Origin: Pseudomonadales bacterium
GTDB lineage: Bacteria; Pseudomonadota; Gammaproteobacteria; Pseudomonadales; Azotimanducaceae
Assembly: GCA_012103505.1 (NCBI GenBank)
Contig: WLWP01000001.1
Location: forward strand, 310,001-374,000
Direction: 5' to 3'
DNA length: 64,000 nt
The notes beneath the pieces were generated by a model that worked only from the letters and a program-made list of their open reading frames with translations, was not told where the DNA came from and did not search any database. Below, piece after piece: positions 25,796 to 34,175 of this stretch (within the stretch, counting starts at the first letter, position 1; the number at the start of each line of letters is the position of its first letter). The translations under genes and the position numbers were made by a program.

Positions 25796-27265
25796 ATGAA
25801 TCCACGTACGCCAGTTTTGGTCGGCGTCGGTCAGGTGCTTAACCGCATAGAACATCTTGATGAGGCCAAAGAGCCGATTACGATGATGTTAGAGGCGGTA
25901 AAGGCAGCAGAAGAAGATGCTGGTATCCCGGGTATGCTAAAGCATGCGCAGTCCGTGCGAGTTGTACGCGGGATTTGGAGCTATGAAAATCCAGCTAAAT
26001 GGATTGCCGATCAGCTTGGCGCTGATCAGGTAGAGACGGTCGGAACGCTCATTGGGGGTAACCAGAACCAGGCGGTTATTAACCAGACAGCGTTAGACAT
26101 ACTAGAGGGTGACCTGGATTTGGCAGTGATCACCGGTGCTGAGGATGGCAACTCGGCGATGAAAGCGCGAAAAATCGGTGTACAACTCCCGTATACCGAA
26201 ACACCAGGCTCATACAATCGGGTGATAGGTGCGCGGCAAGAACCTGAACATCATGAATTTGAGATGGCCAAGGGGATCCGACAGGCAATCCAAATCTATC
26301 CTATGTACGACAATGCTTTGCGGCACCATCGCGGCGAGAGCCTGCTCGAACATCGTCAGCGTGTTGGCGCGCTTTGGGCGCGCTTCAACGACATCGGCCA
26401 GCGCAATCCCAACGCTTGGGTGCGACACGACATGTCGGCGGAAGACATAACGACACCCTCTGATGTGAATCGCCCAATCAGCTTTCCTTATACGAAGTTT
26501 ATGAACGCTAACATGTCGGTGAACATGGGAGCGGCGCTCATAATGACCACGATTGAACGTGCCAGAATGCTCGGTATTGATGATGCTAAGTGGATCTATC
26601 CTGTTGCTGGCGTAGCAGGATATGACCACTTTTCTGCATCAGTTCGTGACAATTTCTACACCTCGCCGGGTATTCGGATTGTTGGTGCGCGTTTGTTGGA
26701 GCTTGCTGGCTGCACGGTGTCAGATCTTGATTATGTCGACTTGTATAGCTGCTTCCCATCAGCGGTCCAAGTAGCGGCCCATGAGTATGGTCTCAGCGAG
26801 CAGAGGGATCTAACAGTGACGGGTGGACTTACGTTTGGAGGTGGGCCACTGAACAATTACGTGATGCACTCAATTGCCCGAACCGTAGAACTGTTGCGAG
26901 ATACTGGTGGGCGAGCACTTGTTACAGCCAACGGCGGCAACCTGTACAAGCATGTCCACGGGATCTATTCGAGTGAACCACCGGCAAAGGACTTCGTCGT
27001 GGATAATGTCCAGGCGCGTATCGACAGTTTGCCTGCCCGAGATTGTATTGCGGCCCATGACGGCGAGGCGGTCGTCGAGTCATACACTGTGATGTTTGGA
27101 GCACAAGGACCTAATGTAGGTCATTTGTCGTGCTTAACCTCTGGTGGAGAACGCACGTGGGTCAATACCGACGATGTCGAAACGATGCAGGCGATGACCG
27201 AGGAGGAGTTCTGCGGGCGTCGAGTTCGTCTTCAAGCCAGCGAGCTCGATGGTCTATTCGACTAG
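25796..27265 (+). CDS. Thiolase-superfamily acetyl-CoA acetyltransferase-like protein
   Basis: A 489-residue thiolase-fold protein opening with T-P-V-L-V-G-V-G-Q. At the usual nucleophile site the sequence reads G-G-N-Q-N-Q, so the N-terminal cysteine of biosynthetic thiolases is missing. The later G-G-G-P-L-N-N-Y, T-A-N-G-G-N-L and Y-K-H-V-H-G segments fit the SCP2/lipid-transfer thiolase-like branch, some of which act as aldolases. A C-terminal OB-like extension (about 400-489) is present. GGGGGA five bases before the ATG at 25796 decides the start over an ATG at 25784. It overlaps the convergent CoA-transferase by four bases. Confidence 0.83.
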   Translation: MNPRTPVLVGVGQVLNRIEHLDEAKEPITMMLEAVKAAEEDAGIPGMLKHAQSVRVVRGIWSYENPAKWIADQLGADQVETVGTLIGGNQNQAVINQTALDILEGDLDLAVITGAEDGNSAMKARKIGVQLPYTETPGSYNRVIGARQEPEHHEFEMAKGIRQAIQIYPMYDNALRHHRGESLLEHRQRVGALWARFNDIGQRNPNAWVRHDMSAEDITTPSDVNRPISFPYTKFMNANMSVNMGAALIMTTIERARMLGIDDAKWIYPVAGVAGYDHFSASVRDNFYTSPGIRIVGARLLELAGCTVSDLDYVDLYSCFPSAVQVAAHEYGLSEQRDLTVTGGLTFGGGPLNNYVMHSIARTVELLRDTGGRALVTANGGNLYKHVHGIYSSEPPAKDFVVDNVQARIDSLPARDCIAAHDGEAVVESYTVMFGAQGPNVGHLSCLTSGGERTWVNTDDVETMQAMTEEEFCGRRVRLQASELDGLFD

Positions 27266-29637
27266 GCTTCTTCCCGCCAGATGACCCCGTCAGCAAAAAG
27301 TTTGTTTATCGCATCGTGATCGTAACCAACCTCAGTCAGAAGCTCTACAACGTGTTGACCGGCTGTGGGCGGTGGCCTGAGTGAAGGCTGCGCACCGTCA
27401 AAAGTCACGTTGGCGCCGTGCCGGTTGTAAGTTCCCCACGCAGGGTGCTCGGTAGGTTGCGTTAAATTGAGAGCCTGAACTTGGGTATCATGCCACCAAA
27501 ACTCAACGGGACTATACCGATCAGCGCGCACACAGCCGACGCCTTGTGGTGCGAGGTGGTCTTCCCAGAAATCTGCATTTTCGCGAGCGAAAATTTCGCT
27601 GAGATAGCTCGCCGTTGCGTCGTCATTCTTGTCAAGGATCGCGAGGTCGATAGATATACTGCACTCTGCTAAGAGCTCTGCAAAAAGGATTCTCTCCTTC
27701 TTTTCGGGGATCGCCAAGAAGATCCATTGGTCTTCTGCGCAGGGGTATAGGCGGTAGGTTGCGTGCAATCCGTGTAAACCCTCATCCGGCATCTTGCGAT
27801 TTGGTTTGCCGGGGTAAGAGAGAAAGTCATCGTGATTTGCGTAAGCGTTCGCGCCGAACATATCGATTAAGATCCGTTGCCCTTCGCCCGTCTGCTTGAG
27901 CGCATGCAAACCTAAAAGTGCTGTTGAGCAAACCACCATGGCTGTATTTGGGTCTGGGTTCACTTCATTTGCGCGCATCAAGCGTCGGGTCCAAGTCCGT
28001 AGCGAGTCGATATCTTGCAGTTCGCTGGGAATGCGTTCCCCCATTTGGTAGAGAACCCCGCCCATCGCAGCTCCTGGTATCGGATGAGTAGATGGCCGCT
28101 GCGCACCAGGACCATCGGGACCGTAACCATTTACTTGAAGGTAGATAATATTTGGATTTACTGCAGCGATTTGGTCATAACCGATGCCGAGTTTCTCGGG
28201 TACACCAGGGCGATAGTTGTGGATGAGGACGTCTGCGTTCGCCGCGAGTTTGACGGCGACTGCCTGACCTTCCGGTGATTTCAAATTGAGACTGATGCTG
28301 CGCTTTCCGGCATTAACTCGGGCTGACCCCACACCCATCGCGAGACCACGGTAAGGGTCGCCACTAATTTGCTCAATCTTGGTGACTTCTGCACCCATAT
28401 CGGCGAGGAATGATGCACCCAAAGGTGCCGCAATGATGGTTGCGATTTCAAGCACACGGATGCCTGCGAGAGGTCGTTCATCAGTGGCTTTTGTTTGGGG
28501 GCGTGGCCGAGGATCCAGGCGCCATTTACTGGACCAACCATCGTCTGCACGACAGGGTGGTCCAGGATCCGCGGCGGTCTTGGTCATTCGAGCGAGTGGG
28601 CCTAGTTGGGTGCTGCCGTCCTTACGAGCCAGGACGTGGCCGTTGGCCACGATGTCTGGATCCTGAAGCGCATCTTGTGTGGTTTGATAGGTGGTGGCGA
28701 CGACGCTGCCATTTGAGATGCAGTCCTGCATCCACTCATCTGCTGGTCGATCTTGTAGGCGACGCAGCATGCGGTCACGAAACGGCTCGTACTTCTCAGG
28801 GGGTAGGGCAAGTTGTGTGGGTTCGAAATCTGGGTCCGCCACAATATCGATTAAATCGGTGACCATTAGGAAGTTGTCAAACAAGTGTGGTAGCAGGTTG
28901 CCGAATTGCACCCAACGCCCATCACCGGCTTGTGCTGGGTGATAGTGCAGGGTCGGCATAGGGGGTTCGTTGGAAGTTTCTGCCGGATACATCGCAGCGA
29001 ATCTTTCGGGGAATTGACGCCCAATCATTGCGCCCTGTTCGTAAGGCAGCATGCCCTGCAGCATGCTTGTTTCAACCAGTCGACCTGAGCCATTGGCGGT
29101 GCGGGCAAGCAGCGCTGCGAGGATCCCAGACAGTGCCGATTGTGCTGTCGCATGCGTCCCAACCTGAAGGGCAGAGTAAACAGGTCCGGCTCTGTCGCAG
29201 ATGCCAGCGAAAGTCTGCATCCGTCCTGAGGCTGCCGCAGCGAGGTGTTCATAGCCTGAATAATTGGCCTTTGGACCATGACTGCCAAATCCCGAAATGT
29301 GGCAATAGATCAGGTGGGGGTGGCGGGCGTGCACGTTTTCGAAGTCTAGAGCTTGAGCCTTGAGTGCTTGGGAGCGCCAGTTGATGATGCAAACATCGGC
29401 ACCAGCTAAGATTCCCTCTAGCGTCTCGCGTTGTTCTCCGTCCTTTGTGTCTAGAGTGAGACTACGTTTGCCTCGGCGCCACATAGGTGTCGCAGCGAGT
29501 TGGTCCGAGCCGTGTGTTACTGGAGAGTCGATGACTAAGACCTCTGCTCCGAAGTCAGCCATGATCATGGTTGCTAAGCCGCCAGCCGGACCGCGTGTAA
29601 GATCAACGACACGTATATCCTTCAGAACTTCCGACAT
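27262..29637 (-). CDS. Double-length CaiB/BaiF CoA-transferase (tandem fusion)
   Basis: At 791 residues this is two class III CoA-transferase domains in one chain (about 1-370 and 390-791). Each half opens with the family start (I-R-V-V-D-L-T and I-R-V-L-E-I-A) and has an A-D-F/M-G-A-E-V strand. By-eye alignment puts the catalytic aspartate in the second half (N-P-D-P-N segment), while the first half shows Thr in a V-G-T-H-A segment. A heterodimer-like division of labour inside one polypeptide is inferred. Substrate unknown. It starts opposite nothing; the SDR at 29695 lies 57 bases upstream on the same strand. Confidence 0.9.
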   Translation of the reverse strand: MSEVLKDIRVVDLTRGPAGGLATMIMADFGAEVLVIDSPVTHGSDQLAATPMWRRGKRSLTLDTKDGEQRETLEGILAGADVCIINWRSQALKAQALDFENVHARHPHLIYCHISGFGSHGPKANYSGYEHLAAAASGRMQTFAGICDRAGPVYSALQVGTHATAQSALSGILAALLARTANGSGRLVETSMLQGMLPYEQGAMIGRQFPERFAAMYPAETSNEPPMPTLHYHPAQAGDGRWVQFGNLLPHLFDNFLMVTDLIDIVADPDFEPTQLALPPEKYEPFRDRMLRRLQDRPADEWMQDCISNGSVVATTYQTTQDALQDPDIVANGHVLARKDGSTQLGPLARMTKTAADPGPPCRADDGWSSKWRLDPRPRPQTKATDERPLAGIRVLEIATIIAAPLGASFLADMGAEVTKIEQISGDPYRGLAMGVGSARVNAGKRSISLNLKSPEGQAVAVKLAANADVLIHNYRPGVPEKLGIGYDQIAAVNPNIIYLQVNGYGPDGPGAQRPSTHPIPGAAMGGVLYQMGERIPSELQDIDSLRTWTRRLMRANEVNPDPNTAMVVCSTALLGLHALKQTGEGQRILIDMFGANAYANHDDFLSYPGKPNRKMPDEGLHGLHATYRLYPCAEDQWIFLAIPEKKERILFAELLAECSISIDLAILDKNDDATASYLSEIFARENADFWEDHLAPQGVGCVRADRYSPVEFWWHDTQVQALNLTQPTEHPAWGTYNRHGANVTFDGAQPSLRPPPTAGQHVVELLTEVGYDHDAINKLFADGVIWREEA

Positions 29638-29694
29638 CCCCTTAACTCTCCCCAGTGCGAATCTGCGTCTAAACGTAACTGTACCGGCTTACGT

Positions 29695-30507
29695 CTACGG
29701 AATGAACTTCCGGTTCATCATCTGTTCGGCGAACGCCCACAGGCTGGCACGCTGGTCTGGCTCAGTTGCCCGCTTATAAGGCGTAAGCTGAGTCGGAGCG
29801 CCGCGTAGTTGGAAAAAACGCGTTGGTCCGTAGAAACTACCTGACGGAAGCTCTGAATTCGTGAGTGCATCGACGAGCGGCATTGCCCCTTGGGCAAGGC
29901 TCTGACCCAACAACCAGTTACCAAAGGGACCAAGAGCTAAATTGCTCTGCAGGTTCGTAGCGGTATAGCCTGGATGCACCGCGATAGACGAGACAACCTC
30001 CGACCGTTCTGCCAGTTCAAGTGCGAACATTAAGTTCGCAAGCTTACTACGTGCATAGGCTTTGAAGCTTCGGGCTGCCGAGAGCTTGGTACCCGATAAA
30101 CCCCCTAATTGGACAAACTGTGCGGCCATCGACGACACATGGACGACTCGCGCAGCTGGGGTCAGTTGGACATAGAGTCCGGCGGTCAGGGCAAAGTGGG
30201 CAAGGAAGTTAACGCCCATGTGAGCCTCACAACCGTGCACGAGTTTTTCGTTAGGGTTAAGCACACCGGCGTTGTTAAGCAGTCCGTCGAGAGGACGTGC
30301 CTGGAGCATCTCAAGACAACGGTCGATACTAGATACATCACTAAGGTCGAGATAGATGTGCTCAGCGTTTGGGCCTAAGTCAACAGGTTGACGGCAGAGG
30401 GCTAGGACAGAGGCGCCTCGCTCAATGAGCTGGCGGGCGGTTTCGAACCCTAAGCCGCTACTTGCGCCTGTTATCGCATAGGTTTTCCCGACCAGCGATT
30501 CCTTCAC
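29695..30507 (-). CDS. SDR, retinol-dehydrogenase/protochlorophyllide-reductase-like
   Basis: A 270-residue short-chain dehydrogenase with T13-G-A-S-S-G-L-G, R39 after strand two suggesting NADP preference, N-N-A-G at 78-81, and S125/S126, Y151 and K155 as catalytic residues. The layout, with a long loop after N-N-A-G, resembles the WW-domain oxidoreductase and retinol dehydrogenase branch acting on lipid-like alcohols. It is the last of three genes whose starts and stops overlap by four bases each, so it is translated together with the deazaflavin-type reductase and PhyH genes upstream. Confidence 0.88.
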   Translation of the reverse strand: MKESLVGKTYAITGASSGLGFETARQLIERGASVLALCRQPVDLGPNAEHIYLDLSDVSSIDRCLEMLQARPLDGLLNNAGVLNPNEKLVHGCEAHMGVNFLAHFALTAGLYVQLTPAARVVHVSSMAAQFVQLGGLSGTKLSAARSFKAYARSKLANLMFALELAERSEVVSSIAVHPGYTATNLQSNLALGPFGNWLLGQSLAQGAMPLVDALTNSELPSGSFYGPTRFFQLRGAPTQLTPYKRATEPDQRASLWAFAEQMMNRKFIP

Positions 30508-31004
30508 GAAAGAGGTTTCAGTTGGATGACCGGGATTTCTCGCGTAACGCGTTGTTCATAACGATTGAAGTGTCGGTTGAATTCGAGAAAGTGTCGCCAG
30601 ATTTGCGACCGTGTGGGTTCTTCCAACACAATTGCACGGTAGCGTGAACGTTGACCAGACAAAGTCACGGACACTTCGTCATCAGACAATATGTTGTAGT
30701 ACCACCCAGCATGGGCTTGGCGTCCACCCCGTGAGCCAATCACATAGAAAGTCTCGGCATCCTCACTCGGTAGGTAGAGGAGGGGTGCAGTCCGCTCTTT
30801 GCCTGTCTTCCTCCCCTTAGTGGTCAACAAGAGCGTCGGAATAGCCATACCAGCGATGCTGTATCTACCACCACTGGCTTTGAGTAGGGCTCGATCGAGA
30901 TGTGGTTGAACGGTGGTAAAAAATAAACCACCCAATTTCGTGCTTGCGATGCGCAAAGCTATCCGTAACAACAGGTTCAGAAATTTACGGGGCCAGGAAA
31001 TCAT
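30504..31004 (-). CDS. Nitroreductase/deazaflavin-dependent (Ddn, DUF385) family protein
   Basis: A 166-residue split-barrel protein of the Ddn group. The diagnostic stretch is L-L-L-T-T-K-G-R-K-T-G (about 57-67) followed by R-T-A-P-L, then V-I-G-S-R-G-G and H-A-G-W-Y-Y-N, which in mycobacterial members contact F420 and its phosphate. An N-terminal amphipathic stretch (about 5-35) may touch the membrane. In a proteobacterial setting, whether the cofactor is F420, F420-like or another is open. It overlaps both neighbours by four bases, linking its reduction step to PhyH hydroxylation and SDR oxidation. Confidence 0.87.
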   Translation of the reverse strand: MISWPRKFLNLLLRIALRIASTKLGGLFFTTVQPHLDRALLKASGGRYSIAGMAIPTLLLTTKGRKTGKERTAPLLYLPSEDAETFYVIGSRGGRQAHAGWYYNILSDDEVSVTLSGQRSRYRAIVLEEPTRSQIWRHFLEFNRHFNRYEQRVTREIPVIQLKPLS

Positions 31005-31894
31005 TCAGTGGATCTATACGGACTCATATCAAGCTGTGGAAATCTTGCCTGCACGCCTCGAACCATTTCCTCGGTCCAGTATTCATGCCCAACTGGTGGG
31101 AAACCGATTGTCTCTCGATCCGCCAAGGATGACTGTTCCATCCATCGCTGAAAGCTGCCACGGACACCTTGGGTTGGCCAACCTACGATACCAAGCCAAG
31201 GACAGTTCTTCGGTGCATAGGTAACAAAATGTGCCACGCGACCACCTTCGCCCAGAAACTTTGTGCCTCGGTGATAGGTGCGCGTACTGTAGGCAAAGAC
31301 CGACCCAGCAGGGACCGTCATAAGAACTTCGTTCTCGTATAGATCCGGTCGTTGTTGGCGAGAGTGTATCGCTGGCCAGTGAACCTCATCTTTATAGTGC
31401 TGCCAGGAGCAGACCGCCGTGGGTGCCAGTCGTTCTGTTACATCCGTGTAATAAATCAGATATGCAGTCTGCCAGAACTTAGGGTTGCTTGAGGGATAGG
31501 CGAGCGTGTGGTTGCCGAAATCCATGTGCATATTCTGATCCGCATCGCGACTGTGGTTTTGGCACTTATAGGTTAAATCGCTTTGCTCGCAAAACAGATC
31601 ATCGTGTCCGGTAACTGTTGCGGCGAACCGTCTGAGTTCAGGGTGGAAAGTAACGCCATTTAGACCAGCGCCAGGAAAGGGAAAGCGTGGGTTCGTTGCT
31701 CTTTCAGGGGGTTCCTGCCAGCCGTCTGGTTTGAGCAGCGTTGAATCGACAGCGTAGCGCCAACCAGGCAACAAACGTTCAACATCGTCGTAGACGTCAT
31801 CCAATTCTTGCTGGGACAGAAAATTCTCGAGTACGACGAAGCCATGCTCATGATAATGATCAATGTCATGCTGACTGAAACGCTGATCTGACAT
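31001..31894 (-). CDS. Phytanoyl-CoA dioxygenase (PhyH) family protein
   Basis: A 297-residue Fe(II)/2-oxoglutarate oxygenase with an intact H123-M-D125 followed by F-G-N-H-T, and a distal His in T-Y-H-R-G (about 208-212). The C-terminus W-T-E-x-M-V..Q-A-R-F-P..D-M-S-x-Y-R is shared with the protein at 36196, showing paralogy. It is the first gene of a tightly coupled operon with the deazaflavin-type reductase and SDR. The substrate is unknown; the partners suggest stepwise oxidation of a lipid-like molecule. Confidence 0.9.
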   Translation of the reverse strand: MSDQRFSQHDIDHYHEHGFVVLENFLSQQELDDVYDDVERLLPGWRYAVDSTLLKPDGWQEPPERATNPRFPFPGAGLNGVTFHPELRRFAATVTGHDDLFCEQSDLTYKCQNHSRDADQNMHMDFGNHTLAYPSSNPKFWQTAYLIYYTDVTERLAPTAVCSWQHYKDEVHWPAIHSRQQRPDLYENEVLMTVPAGSVFAYSTRTYHRGTKFLGEGGRVAHFVTYAPKNCPWLGIVGWPTQGVRGSFQRWMEQSSLADRETIGFPPVGHEYWTEEMVRGVQARFPQLDMSPYRSTE

Positions 31895-32017
31895 ACAAAA
31901 GTGGGCAAACTAAAAGGCGATTAAATCAGAAATTTAGTGATGGGTCTTTCTTGAACTCTTTGCTACTAGGTATACGCTGAACCTACTCTCTAACGAAGTA
32001 AGGACAGGTGGGCGGGG

Positions 32018-32680
32018 ATGAATCATATTAAATTGAAGACCGTTGTTGCGGTTTGCGTTGCAGCATTTGTTAGTGCAAGCGCCCAAGCTGTGATGCTTGA
32101 AGTAAACGTGTGGGAGGCAACGCCTGGCAAAGGCGCCGCGATGTTCGAGATAGGTCGTAAGGCGAAAGCGATTCAAGAAAAGCACGGTGCACGAGTTGTC
32201 ATTGGGAATGAATTTACGGGAAAAATGATCTATTCGATTCGCAGTGATAACTGGCAAACATGTAATTCGACGGCTGGAAAATTTCTGGCAGATCCTGCAT
32301 GGCAGGCGCTTGTTCGTGATGCGGACTCACGTGGCATCATGAAGAACACAGGTAATTTTCTCATTAACCTCATCGCACCAGCGCCACGTACGGGTAATGT
32401 GTTCCAGACCTTCGTTTGGGAAGCCATCCCAGGGCGCACGGCGGATCTATTTGCGGCAGCCATGAATGCACAGAAAATACACACTGCTGCGGGGGCGTAT
32501 GTTTCAGTTGGCGCTGATCAAAAAAACCGGCTGATGTACATGATGTCGTTTGATGGCTGGGAGCACTTTGCGAAGTTCCAGGACCGGCCAAATTCTGACG
32601 CCGAGAGTTTCATGGATGAGGTTTACTTAGACCCACCAGGAAGACTCGTCGAGGTTTATACGAGCGGTAGTGTGGAATAG
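32018..32680 (+). CDS. Secreted protein with two tandem ferredoxin-like (ABM/NIPSNAP-type) domains
   Basis: A 220-residue protein with a clear signal peptide (about 1-24, ending S-A-Q-A). Two repeats follow: residues 26-100 and 125-205 each open with V-x-V/T-F-x-W-E-A-x-P-G-x-x-A/T and hold a Tyr/Met-rich strand followed by W, the pattern of dimeric alpha-beta barrel domains fused head to tail. No catalytic residue is obvious; such domains bind small hydrophobic molecules or act as cofactor-free oxygenases. Its stop overlaps the GTG of the acetyltransferase gene by one base. Confidence 0.72.
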   Translation: MNHIKLKTVVAVCVAAFVSASAQAVMLEVNVWEATPGKGAAMFEIGRKAKAIQEKHGARVVIGNEFTGKMIYSIRSDNWQTCNSTAGKFLADPAWQALVRDADSRGIMKNTGNFLINLIAPAPRTGNVFQTFVWEAIPGRTADLFAAAMNAQKIHTAAGAYVSVGADQKNRLMYMMSFDGWEHFAKFQDRPNSDAESFMDEVYLDPPGRLVEVYTSGSVE

Positions 32681-33180
32681 TGGAGATCCGATCAGAGATA
32701 CCGGCGGATTATGGCGCCATACACGAACTCACCGAGATGGCTTTCAAGGATCGACCATACGCCGGCGGAGATGAGCAAGATGTCATCAAGCGCCTTCGGG
32801 CTGTCGGCGCGCTGACCAGTTCACTAGTCGCGATAGATGGTGATGAGTTGATCGGTCAGATCACATTTTCTCCAGCGACTAATACCGATGGTTCCGAGCC
32901 TTGGTTTGCCCTAGGTCCTGTGTCAGTTACGCCGAACAGACAAAGCCAGGGAATTGGTGGGGCGTTGATTCGCCGTGGTATTGCTGAGATCGAAGGTCTG
33001 GGCGCCTTGGGCTGTATCCTCACAGGAAACCCTGTTTATTACCGTCGATTTGGTTTTGAGCTCGCTCCAGATAACGTTCCCGAACGAGAATCGGCAGAAT
33101 ACTTTATGTTAAAACCGCTGTTGGGTGGACCGGCCACTGGGTCGTTTGTGTTTCACCCGGCATTCTATGGCGAGGTCTAA
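32680..33180 (+). CDS. GNAT N-acetyltransferase (YhbS-like)
   Basis: A 166-residue acetyl-CoA-dependent transferase. The acetyl-CoA pyrophosphate loop is R-Q-S-Q-G-I-G-G-A-L (about 86-95), preceded by the L-G-P-V-S-V strand, and the Y-Y-R-R-F-G-F segment near 125 is typical of YhbS relatives. The acceptor is unknown. Translation starts at a GTG that overlaps the stop of the previous gene by one base, so it is translationally coupled to the secreted double-domain protein. It converges on the alpha/beta hydrolase with one base between stops. Confidence 0.87.
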   Translation: MEIRSEIPADYGAIHELTEMAFKDRPYAGGDEQDVIKRLRAVGALTSSLVAIDGDELIGQITFSPATNTDGSEPWFALGPVSVTPNRQSQGIGGALIRRGIAEIEGLGALGCILTGNPVYYRRFGFELAPDNVPERESAEYFMLKPLLGGPATGSFVFHPAFYGEV

Positions 33181-33181
33181 G

Positions 33182-34105
33182 CTACAAAGTTTGTAACAAG
33201 GCATCGATCGCGGTGGTGAATGCAATTGGTTGATCCATCATAATGTGATGGTATGCGCCAGGGACACCGATCAAGGGTATTGCACCGTCGCTTTCCTTGC
33301 GGACAAACTCCTTCACACGGTCACTCATCATCGCTGAGTGCTGTCCGTAGATGATGCCACGGGGTATGGGAAGGCTGACAAATGTCGGGGCGATGGATGT
33401 CCACCAATCTGGTGATCGATTATCATCCATGCTCATGATTGCGGGATCAAACTTCCAGACGTATCCCCCTTCCGTTTCCTTGACAGAGTGGGTGGCCATA
33501 TAGTCCATCAAGTATTCATTGGCGCAAGGTTGTTCTGGCGCCAATCGAAAGCGATGCCGAATAGCGGCGTAGGTTGAGTGAGTTTGATGAGGTCGAATGC
33601 CGCGTGCTTCGCGACGACGTTGATGTTCCTCAAATTGGGACGGTTCGCCAGGCGCGAGCATAGTCATGTCGCACACAATGAGTCGACTCCAGTAATCGGG
33701 GTCATTGACTGCCGCCATCAAACCGACGCTACCGCCATAGCTGTGGCAGACGAGGGCTGGGTTTTTTAATCCAGCGTGGTCTGCAACAGCGCGACATTCA
33801 CGAGATCTGACGCTGACATCGTATTCGTCGCGCCACCCAGAGTCTCCCATACCTGATAAATCGAAGGCAGCTAGACAGTACTGCTCTGCAAGTAGGGGTG
33901 CGATAAATGCCCAACATCTTGCGTGTGCCATAAAACCGTGTGTGAGAACGACGCCGGGTAAGTCTGGGTTACCCCAGCGAAAATAGTGAATAGGCACGCC
34001 ATCGAGTTCGGCGTAACCTTCGGTTCTGGGAACCTCGAAAGCCTGGTTAAACCACTCTGGTGATTGGGGAAGGTCTGCGATGTCAGATAGAGCTGGGTTG
34101 GTCAA
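33182..34105 (-). CDS. Alpha/beta hydrolase
   Basis: A 307-residue cytoplasmic hydrolase. The oxyanion loop is T-H-G-F-M-A, the nucleophile elbow is C-H-S-Y-G-G-S and the histidine lies in A-Y-H-H-I-M-M-D near residue 288. The D-L-S-G-M-G-D-S segment before the elbow is the usual family core. The reaction (ester, lactone or C-C bond) cannot be resolved. It runs divergently from the PhyH gene at 34176, with the two 5' ends 70 bases apart. Confidence 0.88.
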   Translation of the reverse strand: MTNPALSDIADLPQSPEWFNQAFEVPRTEGYAELDGVPIHYFRWGNPDLPGVVLTHGFMAHARCWAFIAPLLAEQYCLAAFDLSGMGDSGWRDEYDVSVRSRECRAVADHAGLKNPALVCHSYGGSVGLMAAVNDPDYWSRLIVCDMTMLAPGEPSQFEEHQRRREARGIRPHQTHSTYAAIRHRFRLAPEQPCANEYLMDYMATHSVKETEGGYVWKFDPAIMSMDDNRSPDWWTSIAPTFVSLPIPRGIIYGQHSAMMSDRVKEFVRKESDGAIPLIGVPGAYHHIMMDQPIAFTTAIDALLQTL

Positions 34106-34175
34106 ATCAGATCCAAAAGGCCAAACCGGTCATTATACATGCGTCTCGCAGATAGGTTGTGAAGGAGTAGTAAGC

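Noticed and set aside
25721..25855. 45-residue N-terminal extension of the NRAMP-like protein
   Set aside because: It would overlap the divergent thiolase start and its ribosome site, and is not membrane-like.
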